Source: Acinetobacter pittii | GTDB lineage: Bacteria > Pseudomonadota > Gammaproteobacteria > Pseudomonadales > Moraxellaceae | Assembly (NCBI RefSeq): GCF_034064985.1 | Contig: NZ_CP139249.1 | Location: forward strand, 3,224,001-3,288,000 | Direction of reading: 5' to 3' | Length of the DNA stretch: 64,000 nt | In this document: positions 46,871-54,077 of the stretch, piece by piece | Layout: each line of letters opens with the position of its first letter | Numbering within the stretch: the stretch's first letter is position 1 | Program-made: the position numbers and the translations under genes | The notes under the pieces: model-generated | Seen by the model: only the letters and a program-made list of their open reading frames with translations | Told to the model about the DNA's origin: nothing | The model's database searches: none

Positions 46871-47920
46871 TTATACAACCATTCTTAATGCCTGTTCCAA
46901 TCCACGTTGTTTAAGGTTGGCCCCAGCTCCAAACCATGCCGAATCCATCCGATGATCCGTTGAAATCGCCCGTCGCTCGTGATCTGCAAATTCTGTAATA
47001 CTGCACAACAAGCCATAAGCCGTATCTTTGGCTGAGGCTAACTCTGCCCCACGTCCATGTCCGTTAAACATGGTCATGACTTTTGACATGGCGCGCCCAT
47101 TGGGTTCAGTTTTATTATCGGCTCTGGATGAGTTGATCTGTTTAGGCGTAGCTACATTACGGTAGAACTGAATGATACTATCATCCTGTTCGGCAATACT
47201 CAGATTCGTGTTATTGAACACAGCATCAAAGTAAGCTGCTGCTTCCTGCTGAGTGACTTTGCGTTGGCTGAGTTGCTTCATTTCATACATGTGTTCATCC
47301 CATGCACGAACTGAAATACCCAATTGCTGTTTGATCTTCTCAGCATCAAACTTGGTACTGTGTGGAACTTTAACTACACCAGCACTACTATTCTGCCCAC
47401 GTAAGGCAATAGCTAAAGTGTTATTACATACCACACGAATCGAGGTAAATTGCGCCGTGGTTGCCAATGTGCCATCACATGCAGTTGCCAACAAAATGTA
47501 GCCATTACTGACATCCTTACTTTTCAACGCTGCCGATTGCCCTGTTCTTGCCAATGCCCAGAACTTACGCCCACCTTTAAGTACCCCCGCTGTTTCCAGT
47601 TCAAAGCCTGATTGCTCTGTTAGGTCTCGGTAAAATTCTAAAATCTCTTTGGGCTGGACTTCCTGATAACGCTGACTCACTACCGATAACGGCGCATGAG
47701 TATCTGAACGATAAAGGACTCTCTGATCTTCATACGGCATGATGATGCTTTGTCCACGTTCATTTTTTGCCATATAGCTGACATTGGATGATTCAATTCG
47801 CCAGTCCAGACCTGCTTGTTCCGCCCATACTTCTATAGGTTGGTTTCGGGTCAATTGATTCCCTAAACCATGCCAAGGGGTTTGACCTACAAATGCCATT
47901 TTTTCCACTTGATGTGCCAT
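46871..47920 (-). CDS. DUF932 family protein (phage/plasmid-like protein)
   Basis: A 349-residue protein with the DUF932/TIGR03299-type start MAHQVEKMAFVGQTPWHGLG. The domain runs through FWALARTGQS, TSIRVVCNNTLAIAL and a C-terminal SAWFGAGANLKQRGLEQAL. The family is common on plasmids, integrative elements and phages, and its function is not established. AAGGAA precedes the ATG. It leads a run of minus-strand accessory genes down to the lipoprotein gene at 51127. Confidence 0.85.
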   Translation of the reverse strand: MAHQVEKMAFVGQTPWHGLGNQLTRNQPIEVWAEQAGLDWRIESSNVSYMAKNERGQSIIMPYEDQRVLYRSDTHAPLSVVSQRYQEVQPKEILEFYRDLTEQSGFELETAGVLKGGRKFWALARTGQSAALKSKDVSNGYILLATACDGTLATTAQFTSIRVVCNNTLAIALRGQNSSAGVVKVPHSTKFDAEKIKQQLGISVRAWDEHMYEMKQLSQRKVTQQEAAAYFDAVFNNTNLSIAEQDDSIIQFYRNVATPKQINSSRADNKTEPNGRAMSKVMTMFNGHGRGAELASAKDTAYGLLCSITEFADHERRAISTDHRMDSAWFGAGANLKQRGLEQALRMVV

Positions 47921-47975
47921 GATTGATTTCCTTTAAATGATTTAAATAATTTGAATTCTGTAAAATTGAGAGTTA

Positions 47976-48269
47976 CTAAAAACCCGACTGCTTGATTTCA
48001 AAGTGCTCCAGACATTGCTCACACTGGTAATGCAAGGTCACCGTGTTGTCTTGATGCTGGACGTAGAGCAGAAACATGCCCCCTACAACTAACCCAACAA
48101 AGCCACCGACTAGTGGGTGAATAGGACTGCGCTTTGACAATTGCATACAGGCCGCTGCTAGAGACATGGGTGAGAATGATGAGAGCTTTGCAAATACACT
48201 TTGGTGAGTTTGCTCCGACTGCCGTAGTAATTTCAGATGCCTCGAATGGCAGTAAGGACATTGATGCAT
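47976..48269 (-). CDS. Small zinc-ribbon-like membrane protein
   Basis: A 97-residue protein with CPYC at the N terminus and CEQC at the C terminus (a split zinc-ribbon pair, about residues 4-7 and 84-87). A hydrophobic helix (LVGGFVGLVVGGMFLLYV) lies between. GAGGAA precedes its ATG. Function unknown. Such ribbon-plus-helix proteins are frequent on conjugative and integrative elements. Confidence 0.6.
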   Translation of the reverse strand: MHQCPYCHSRHLKLLRQSEQTHQSVFAKLSSFSPMSLAAACMQLSKRSPIHPLVGGFVGLVVGGMFLLYVQHQDNTVTLHYQCEQCLEHFEIKQSGF

Positions 48270-48300
48270 AGTCGTTTCCTCTAAATAAAAGGCATAAAAA

Positions 48301-48326
48301 AAACCACAAGCAAATGCTTGTGGTTT
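48301..48326 (-). terminator. Terminator for the secreted protein gene at 48361-48690
   Basis: 12-bp perfect arms AAACCACAAGCA / TGCTTGTGGTTT with a two-base loop, with a long A run on the plus side giving a U run in the minus transcript. Confidence 0.85.
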
Positions 48327-48360
48327 GATTGAGATTTATGTCGTTTTGATGAATGTCAGA

Positions 48361-48690
48361 TTAACGAGTTACTTTTGGAGTCGCTAAACCTTTCTTGCTA
48401 CATGGTTGGATACTTTCAATATATTGACCATCTCCAGTGTCTTTAAAGAAACCATGTTTTGATTTAATTTCTAAACACTGCCCCTTCTTAAAAGGTTTAA
48501 CTTGAGGAACAACTTTGGCTGGTATGGCGTAGCTATTTAAAATGACTTCGCCTTTAGTGGTTGGAAATACCACTGATTCTTCGCCGTAATAGACATTGGC
48601 TTTAAGTGTAACCTGCTCAGTTTTAGCCAAGGCAATAGAACTGATTGAAAGGCTTAAAACGCCACAAGTGATAAGTTTGATAAAGTTCAT
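48361..48690 (-). CDS. Small secreted protein of unknown function
   Basis: A 109-residue precursor with a clear signal peptide (ends IALA) and a mature domain with strands such as VTLKANVYYGEESVVFPTTKG and GQCLEIKSKHGFFKDTGDGQYIESIQPC. The paired cysteines in GQCLEI and IQPCSK may form a disulfide. I do not recognise the family. The start at 48690 is chosen over 48723 because the signal peptide begins there. Confidence 0.6.
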   Translation of the reverse strand: MNFIKLITCGVLSLSISSIALAKTEQVTLKANVYYGEESVVFPTTKGEVILNSYAIPAKVVPQVKPFKKGQCLEIKSKHGFFKDTGDGQYIESIQPCSKKGLATPKVTR

Positions 48691-48750
48691 AATCTTTTCT
48701 CTGATGTAAATAAAAGTAATCATTCAATAAATGCTAAAAGGCTATTTAAG

Positions 48751-49449
48751 TTAGTGACCAAAACATGGCTGGTATCCTTCATTCAGGACTTGATTGCTGT
48801 TCTTATCCCAACTCACCACATACCAAGTACATTGGTAACGGTCAGAGTCCCATGCAGTACGATAGGTCATGGTATTACCTTGCTGGCTCCATCCTTCAAC
48901 TCGTTTACTCACCTGATCTGGACTTGAGCGGCCCCATACATTCATGAGGTGTGAAGCTAACATTTGATCAATATTCGGGATGGCTGACTTTAAATCACTA
49001 GGAGCAGATTTGATTGGCTTTAATCCATAGCGAGAAGCATTGGAACTTAAGGTTTTCCCTTCATGGTACTCACCATCAACTTCTGAACTGAGATTACCTA
49101 GACTTGTATCTTGTGCTTTTGCCTGATCAACCGCGGCTATTGCCCCCGCAACCACCTCATCTTCAGCTTGTGAATGAGCAGATTCTGATTCCGGGTTTTC
49201 CACCATACTTTCAATTCCAGTGAAACCTGATTCAACGGGTTCCGATGCTGCTTGTGTTGTGGCAGATTGATTTTGTACCTTAGATTGTTCTAAAGCGAGT
49301 TGTGCTAACTGAAGTTCAGTTTGTCGTTTTTGATGTTGATTAAATAAAATACCGCCTGCAATTAACACCGCCATCATGACTACAGTTAACAACCAATATA
49401 ACGGTGGTATCTTTTTAGTTGAGTTAGTGCTGTTCTTTATCATATTCAT
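48751..49449 (-). CDS. Membrane-anchored periplasmic protein of unknown function
   Basis: A 232-residue protein with one N-terminal transmembrane helix (LLTVVMMAVLIAGGILF, about 19-35), a low-complexity Gln/Ala/Glu linker (about 40-115), and a C-terminal domain with two cysteines (RYQCTWYVVSWDKN and GYQPCFGH). The layout (anchor, flexible linker, small domain) suggests a periplasmic scaffold or effector-binding protein. Function unknown. Gene direction and spacing match the neighbouring minus-strand accessory genes. Confidence 0.6.
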   Translation of the reverse strand: MNMIKNSTNSTKKIPPLYWLLTVVMMAVLIAGGILFNQHQKRQTELQLAQLALEQSKVQNQSATTQAASEPVESGFTGIESMVENPESESAHSQAEDEVVAGAIAAVDQAKAQDTSLGNLSSEVDGEYHEGKTLSSNASRYGLKPIKSAPSDLKSAIPNIDQMLASHLMNVWGRSSPDQVSKRVEGWSQQGNTMTYRTAWDSDRYQCTWYVVSWDKNSNQVLNEGYQPCFGH

Positions 49450-49530
49450 ATCATTACCTTGAAATAGAGGATATACGGCGCTTTAGTGCTGCCTTCACTG
49501 GGGTAATATGTAAGTAAAAATTCTTTATTT

Positions 49531-50598
49531 TCAGTTATTGTCCAAATAGCTTTTTAATACTGCTCTTGCTTCATTCAGTTGCTGTGCCTGACTTTCAATC
49601 AACTGACGAACAGATTCAGGTAAGTTCTGGTATTTATCGGGATGGAACTCAGCCATCTTTTTTCGGTAAGCAATTTGCAAGGTTTGTTCAGTCAGTGAAT
49701 TAGGCTGAATATCAAGAAGTTTGCACGCTTGAAGTTGTTCACCGTTGAAAGTAGAAGTAGTAGACTGATTCACTTCATCAGCCAGACATTGATAAATAAT
49801 TTTGACCAGATCCGGAAATACGGCTTTAGAAACATTGGATACACGACATAAATGGGTCATGAAGAGATCCGCCTGATTCTGCTCAACTTGTCCCAGTGCC
49901 ATTGCATAGACCAGTTGCTCAATCATCTCTCTACGGAAGTTATAGGCCAGCTTATCTTTCAGGTCTGCCAGACGATGCAACAGGTCGTCATAATCGAAGT
50001 GCGTCTGTTCATTCAGTAGTTTTTCAACATACTGATGCACACCCTTATCATTCAATTTAGTAAAATGATCGGATACCGCTGCTTTTGATCGGCTATTCCA
50101 CTGACCCGCACTAAAGGTAATAAAGTAAGCAAACAGATCAATCATGATCTGCATCTCGGCATCAATATTTACATTCGTTTGCTTGGTTGCTTGCTTGCCC
50201 TGACAACATTCATTTAGGAATGCCACCAAAGTTTTTACCACACCTTTATCGAGTTGACTAAAGTTCAGTTCATCATGACCATTGATCAAAATAGAACTGG
50301 TAAGTATTCCAATATCAGCCTCTATTCGCTGGATGTGTTCAAACGGATAAGCTTGTTCATCTTCAAAGCTTTCTTTATAGAAAAGCCCCTTTGCCGTGAG
50401 ACACATTCCAGCCTTGGCACTACCAAATACAGTGTCATCAATCAGCATCAAGACATCATTGGGACTTACACCATGTGGGAGATAGGTCATGGCACCTTGC
50501 AACTTTTTATTGGGAATGACTGGTGAAAAATAAATATTATCGCTACATCGCAATAAGGGCACCCACTGACTCTTCTGGATTCGATCCGATATGCTCAT
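49531..50598 (-). CDS. J-domain protein with a tellurite-resistance/TerB-like middle region
   Basis: A 355-residue protein with a C-terminal J domain: AYRKKMAEFHPDKYQNLPESVRQLIES carries the HPD motif that stimulates Hsp70 (DnaK). The middle part (about 135-285) is all-helical, resembling TerB/DjlA-type helices, but I cannot confirm this. The N-terminal part may be a PH-like domain (GLFYKESFEDEQAYPFEHIQRIEAD). The ATG at 50598 follows GGGGGA and starts just inside the downstream end of the small membrane protein gene. Longer readings upstream overlap that gene and are rejected. Confidence 0.75.
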   Translation of the reverse strand: MSISDRIQKSQWVPLLRCSDNIYFSPVIPNKKLQGAMTYLPHGVSPNDVLMLIDDTVFGSAKAGMCLTAKGLFYKESFEDEQAYPFEHIQRIEADIGILTSSILINGHDELNFSQLDKGVVKTLVAFLNECCQGKQATKQTNVNIDAEMQIMIDLFAYFITFSAGQWNSRSKAAVSDHFTKLNDKGVHQYVEKLLNEQTHFDYDDLLHRLADLKDKLAYNFRREMIEQLVYAMALGQVEQNQADLFMTHLCRVSNVSKAVFPDLVKIIYQCLADEVNQSTTSTFNGEQLQACKLLDIQPNSLTEQTLQIAYRKKMAEFHPDKYQNLPESVRQLIESQAQQLNEARAVLKSYLDNN

Positions 50599-50612
50599 CA
50601 CTCTTAATCCCC

Positions 50613-50762
50613 CTAAAAGAACCAACGTATAAAGATAACCGGCCAGACCAGAGCACGTCCTAGTAAATAAGCGCCAGAGTAATGTCCCGGATATTCCCAA
50701 ATGCAATACAGCCAGTAACCAATGACAATCGTGAAATAGAAGGTAAAAAATGGATGTTTCAT
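50613..50762 (-). CDS. Small membrane protein, 49 residues
   Basis: MKHPFFTFYFTIVIGYWLYC opens a 49-residue, very hydrophobic and aromatic protein ending VIFIRWFF, with AGGAG eight bases before the ATG. It immediately precedes the J-domain gene (14 bases), so the two may be co-translated or functionally linked. No family recognised. Confidence 0.65.
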   Translation of the reverse strand: MKHPFFTFYFTIVIGYWLYCIWEYPGHYSGAYLLGRALVWPVIFIRWFF

Positions 50763-50866
50763 GATCAAAACTCCTAAATTGAGTTGCATAAGCCCTTCCC
50801 GTTGCCCGAACAGGCAACAGGAAATGAGTGCTTTAATGATTTGCTTAAGGCTTTAAATATCTGGTA

Positions 50867-51127
50867 CTAAAACTTGTCTACGCATTGCTCACCAGACTGG
50901 TACATCACACGGTCCAGATCGGCAGGAAGGTAGCTCATACGCTCAACTTGCCGCATGACTTTACGTCCATAGTGTTCTTCGACCTTGTCATAGACACAAG
51001 AGCAATAGCTGCGACTGCCACCCATGTTGTAACAGCCATGTTTGACGCCCTTTTCAAAATCGGAAGAACAGCCATTCAAGATCAGAAAACTGATACCCAC
51101 CACACCCATCAAAATTTTATTTTTCAT
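50867..51127 (-). CDS. Small lipoprotein of unknown function
   Basis: An 86-residue precursor with a lipobox, LNGC (about residues 17-20), after a hydrophobic stretch (MGVVGISFLI). The mature part has four cysteines in a compact pattern (CYNMGGSRSYCSCVYDKVEEHYG) and a last one in GEQCVDKF, suggesting disulfides. The start at 51127 has only a weak ribosome-binding site. It is the first of the minus-strand accessory genes. Confidence 0.65.
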   Translation of the reverse strand: MKNKILMGVVGISFLILNGCSSDFEKGVKHGCYNMGGSRSYCSCVYDKVEEHYGRKVMRQVERMSYLPADLDRVMYQSGEQCVDKF

Positions 51128-51315
51128 CGTTATATCCAGTGACATGGTCATGGAGGTCAGGCTTTTTTAGGTAATACAAAGCCCTGCCACGGTGTAGCTC
51201 ACATGACATTTTTTAAAGTTAAATTTTTAGACGAAAAAAACTAAAGCTTGAGAAACAGTAAGTTCATCAAACTCGATTAAAATTAGTCGGAAGGTGTAAA
51301 AAGAATATGCATAGC

Positions 51316-51340
51316 CAACTCCTTATATTGGGAGTTCTGC
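51316..51340. other. Small hairpin before the structured RNA
   Basis: AACTCC / GGAGTT arms around a TATATT-rich loop. It could be a terminator or processing signal for the region upstream of the structured RNA. Confidence 0.4.
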
Positions 51341-51426
51341 CAAAGCATTAATTTAGAATTATGGTGGCAGAACGAAAGTGGGTTGACAGACTGGTCTCAG
51401 AGGCCAGCACACTCGAAAGTGTCCCA

Positions 51427-51449
51427 CTTCCGTCCTACCGCTACGGAAG
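51427..51449 (+). other. Alternative hairpin overlapping the outer stem of the structured RNA
   Basis: CTTCCGT (51427-51433) can pair with ACGGAAG (51443-51449). The first arm is also part of the outer stem of the C4-like fold, so the two structures exclude each other. Confidence 0.55.
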
Positions 51450-51464
51450 GGAACGAGAAGCTAG

Positions 51465-51490
51465 ACATTAAAAGAAGATCTTTTAATATC
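51465..51490 (+). other. Perfect hairpin between the RNA and its target
   Basis: ATTAAAAGA-AGA-TCTTTTAAT forms a 9-bp hairpin with a three-base loop (or 8 bp with five bases). It lies directly before the complementary target segments and may shape their accessibility. Confidence 0.65.
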
Positions 51491-51568
51491 TCTGAGAAAT
51501 GGTCTGTCAAAACCAACTGGCAATGTAGGCCAGCACGCAAAGGATAATGTGCAAAATTTAAGGTGTCA

Positions 51569-51616
51569 ATGATCTATCGACTAAGTTGTAAAGTGATTGT
51601 TATTGTTTTTCATTAG
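51569..51616 (+). CDS. Possible 15-residue leader peptide
   Basis: ATG at 51569 has AAGGTG seven bases upstream and codes MIYRLSCKVIVIVFH-stop. It sits between the antisense-like RNA target and the next gene (51662). It is too short to claim with confidence, but it fits the layout of a translationally coupled leader. Confidence 0.3.
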   Translation: MIYRLSCKVIVIVFH

Positions 51617-51661
51617 ATTAATTCTTTAAACTAACCATTAGGTAAATTTAAGGATGATTCA

Positions 51662-51877
51662 GTGTTTCGGTTAAAGTGTCTTGGTGGTCCACTGTATGGA
51701 CAAGAACATTCTCATGCTCAGGATGAGTTTATTTTCAAAGACAAACAGACAGGAAAGCAGACGCGTTATCGAAAGCAGGCTTTAAACTTCACCCCACCCC
51801 AAGAGTTCTTTATAGCAGAGTCAATTTCTACAACCGTAGCCTACAATCTTGCATTGCAATTAATGAAACGCTATTGA
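51662..51877 (+). CDS. Small hypothetical protein downstream of the C4-like RNA
   Basis: A 71-residue protein (MFRLKCLGGPLYGQEHSH...), starting with GTG and preceded by AAGGATGATT. It has a Lys/Gln-rich centre and no signal or membrane segment. I do not recognise the family. Because it is the first proper gene after the antisense-like RNA, it is a candidate target of that regulation, in the way phage antirepressor genes follow c4. Confidence 0.6.
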   Translation: MFRLKCLGGPLYGQEHSHAQDEFIFKDKQTGKQTRYRKQALNFTPPQEFFIAESISTTVAYNLALQLMKRY

Positions 51878-52238
51878 GACCTTTTAGTAATACAAAGACA
51901 TACTATTAACTAACCAATAATGAGTGATTTTCTAGCACTTGATTCAGTCCATAATAAATTTATAATCCAGTAGAATGCTTCACAGTACTACAAGTTTAGT
52001 CCAACAATTATAACTCTAAGCTACATTTTGATTTTGACTACTTTTCACCCAAAACATCGCAAGTCGGTACAGAATCATCATAAGTCGGTACATAAATGGA
52101 GTGCAGTTTAACACCTAACACCCCTCTACAAATGCTCATAATTCACTCTCAAGTTAAGCTAAATCATTTTTAAATTATAAGTAGTTACGACTTATAATAT
52201 ATGCACTTCTTTTAAAATGAATAAGTGAACTTGATTAC
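51878..52238. promoter_or_regulatory. Regulatory spacer with two iteron-like repeats and a palindromic promoter
   Basis: Two 21-bp tandem units (52055-52075 and 52076-52096) share CATC-N2-AAGTCGGTACA-N-AA. At 52174-52198 a perfect 9-bp dyad ATTATAAGT / ACTTATAAT overlaps a -10 TATAAT (52193-52198) with a -35-like TTTAAA 18 bases upstream. The repeats look like replication-type iterons or a repressor array. The dyad looks like an operator directly on the promoter of the next gene. Confidence 0.65.
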
Positions 52239-53351
52239 ATGGCAACTTCAGCTAAAAAAAATGCTAAGGCTAAACAAGAAACCACATCTACGAGTAACAT
52301 CAAAAAACTTATTGGCTTAATTGACCAACTTGAAGAACATATTATTAAAAGACATAAATTTCCCTATGGTTTGCCATCAGCCTATGCCGAACACTACAAA
52401 GCTTATTTACCCGAACAAATGGAACCTATCAGTGAAGAAATGACGGATAATGACCGAAAGTGGTTTTATGAACAGCTTGACCAAGGTTTATTAGATGAAT
52501 CGCTGGAACAATCTGAACTACGCAAACAAACTTGGAGATTACCCCCACCATTACTTCGAGGTAAATCGGAAATTTACATCTACATTCCCGAAGAGGACCG
52601 ACTTGCCCGACACTATGGCGAAATCGCGACTGAAATTCGTAAATTCAAAAACTTGGTATCAACTAAAACCAGAATATTCAAAAAAACAGCACAACAAGCT
52701 GAGAAACATTTTGAAGAAGCATTTCGTCTCTACTCCAAACATTATGATTGTTCTTTCTATATCTACACGCTACCAGAAGATATCTATAAACAGATTAGAC
52801 AATCTCAATTAGCCCGAAACAGCCATAAAAAATCCCAGAGGGTAAAAAAAACTTACCTCTCACTTGTTCAACGTTTTATTACCAGTAATCAAAAAACTTA
52901 CTCAAGTATGGATACGGTTCTAGGAGCCATTGAGCAGCAAGCTATCTCAAAAATTCCAGAATACCTCACTCAAGAATACAATGCTGAAATAGAACATTGT
53001 TTACGAAAAAAAGAAGAAGCTGAATATTTTCTTTTTGCAGCTCGAAATGATCTATCTACAGCTGAAGTCAAAGAAATTGAAGAATATGGTAAAAAAACTG
53101 TAATCATACAAGCTCAGAACCGTGATCAACCCCTAACTTCTTTTGCAGGTCGCCCTATCGAACGTTATAAGGAAATAAGAGTATTTTATCAGAAAAAGAT
53201 TTCTGACTTAGAAACTCAAAAAAGTAAAATTAGAGACTTCGACCAAAGATTAAAATTACTGAATGGAGCTAAATCTTGGTTAAAGGAAAGCGAACCAAGC
53301 CTATATAATGCGCTGAACATTTTTATAGAAAAGAAAGGTAGAAAACTTTAG
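52239..53351 (+). CDS. Hypothetical coiled-coil protein, unknown function
   Basis: A 370-residue soluble protein, not recognised. It is Lys/Glu-rich and mostly helical, with a coiled coil near the end (about 325-355, VFYQKKISDLETQKSKIRDFDQRLK) and another in the middle (about 230-300). It is positively charged (many Lys), so DNA or RNA binding is possible. It has its own operator-like promoter and iteron-like repeats upstream, which suggests a role in replication, maintenance or copy control of the element. No helix-turn-helix is obvious. Confidence 0.65.
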   Translation: MATSAKKNAKAKQETTSTSNIKKLIGLIDQLEEHIIKRHKFPYGLPSAYAEHYKAYLPEQMEPISEEMTDNDRKWFYEQLDQGLLDESLEQSELRKQTWRLPPPLLRGKSEIYIYIPEEDRLARHYGEIATEIRKFKNLVSTKTRIFKKTAQQAEKHFEEAFRLYSKHYDCSFYIYTLPEDIYKQIRQSQLARNSHKKSQRVKKTYLSLVQRFITSNQKTYSSMDTVLGAIEQQAISKIPEYLTQEYNAEIEHCLRKKEEAEYFLFAARNDLSTAEVKEIEEYGKKTVIIQAQNRDQPLTSFAGRPIERYKEIRVFYQKKISDLETQKSKIRDFDQRLKLLNGAKSWLKESEPSLYNALNIFIEKKGRKL

Positions 53352-53576
53352 AATTCCCCTCTCACCCCAATAAAAATCCGATCACTCACATAGTTTATTT
53401 AGAGCCTGTTAGTTCTACACTGACATGCTCTTAAAAAAAATTAATAAATTTTTAAAAGAGTAATAATTACAATGAAATTTCTATATTTTAAAGCTTTTAA
53501 AAATATAAATATCAGTAGCTTAAAGAAATTCTTCGCAGTTTTTTTTGGGGTGGTCAATTTTTTCTAGAATTCCCCT
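53349..53576. repeat. Segment bounded by a direct repeat and by inverted C/G runs
   Basis: TAGAATTCCCCT occurs at 53349-53360 and 53565-53576. The first copy is followed by CTCACCCCAATAAAA, and the second copy is preceded by TTTTTTTTGGGGTG, its approximate complement. The 204 bases between hold no gene, only AT-rich sequence (including an Arg/Lys-free run). It could be a vestige of a small insertion or an origin element. Confidence 0.4.
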
Positions 53577-53618
53577 TATGCAATCAAGCATACAAAACTT
53601 GCTACATAAGGAACCAAT

Positions 53619-53744
53619 ATGACCAACTCAAACCTAAGCCAGCAACACATCAAATTAATAAGTACATTCAATTGGAAGCTTAGCAATTTACAGGTGTGGG
53701 TCAACCCAAAAATAACTCCACAAAGCCATTTAAATGCTGCGTAA
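53619..53744 (+). CDS. Small hypothetical protein, 41 residues
   Basis: ATG at 53619 with AAGGA seven bases before it codes a 41-residue protein rich in Asn/Gln/Ser. The sequence contains a KLSNLQVWVNPKITPQSHLN segment and stops shortly after. The strong ribosome-binding site supports it; nothing else is known. It lies in the region leading up to the Gp2-like gene and may be a remnant of a larger replicon gene. Confidence 0.45.
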   Translation: MTNSNLSQQHIKLISTFNWKLSNLQVWVNPKITPQSHLNAA

Positions 53745-53893
53745 CGCGGGACATCGCAACCTTTAAAAAGTTCTCGTATTACCGTCATTTTTTGGTAGAG
53801 CATTCTCGAAGTAAAGGGCAATCGGCTTTTCGGCTTAAATACAATTAATAAGTAATATTAGATATATGTAATTATTCTGATAGATACTTATTG

Positions 53894-53929
53894 CCATAAG
53901 CAGTATGCCTTAGCAAATACTGCTTATGG
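53894..53929. other. Perfect 13-bp hairpin upstream of the Gp2-like gene
   Basis: CCATAAGCAGTAT pairs with ATACTGCTTATGG around a ten-base loop. Such long perfect hairpins are typical of single-strand origins or nick sites of rolling-circle replicons, and the next gene is of a replication-protein family. Confidence 0.6.
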
Positions 53930-53991
53930 ATTAGATTGATTTGAATACACTCCAGATAGATTAGCCAATACCCACTCTACGCCTACCTCTA

Positions 53992-54016
53992 ATGGACATG
54001 TCTAAACGATGTCCAT
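53992..54016. other. Second hairpin upstream of the Gp2-like gene
   Basis: Perfect arms ATGGACAT / ATGTCCAT around a nine-base loop, 62 bases before the Gp2-like ATG. It could be an operator or part of an origin. Confidence 0.55.
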
Positions 54017-54077
54017 AGGGAGAGCTTTTACCTCATGACGCCTGATACGTAATTAATTATTTGTATTGAGGTATATT

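Larger units (their letters stand above)
51373..51540 (+). ncRNA. Structured RNA, C4-antisense-like, with its own target downstream
   Basis: Segment 51373-51432 folds as a three-way junction. A stem (51373-51382 with 51423-51432) encloses two hairpins, CTGGTC/GGCCAG (51391-51407) and ACACT-CGAA-AGTGT (51409-51422). Two stretches of its strand are complementary to the region just downstream: 51383-51391 (TTGACAGAC) with 51502-51510, and 51395-51402 (TCTCAGAG) with 51490-51497. The unpaired bases between the two downstream targets include an ATG at 51499. A stand-in for the second hairpin (ACTGG-N7-GGCCAGCAC) occurs again at 51516-51536. This is how phage P1-type C4 RNA controls antirepressor translation. 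The plus strand is assumed from the target position; no RNA family search was possible. Confidence 0.6.

Noticed and set aside
49531..50817. Longer version of the J-domain protein starting at 50817
   Set aside because: Its first 73 residues run through a different frame of a small membrane protein gene with its own ribosome-binding site; the ATG at 50598 has a strong one.
53576..53821. Minus-strand frame of 81 residues
   Set aside because: It has no ribosome-binding site and overlaps a plus-strand frame with a good one; composition does not look coding.
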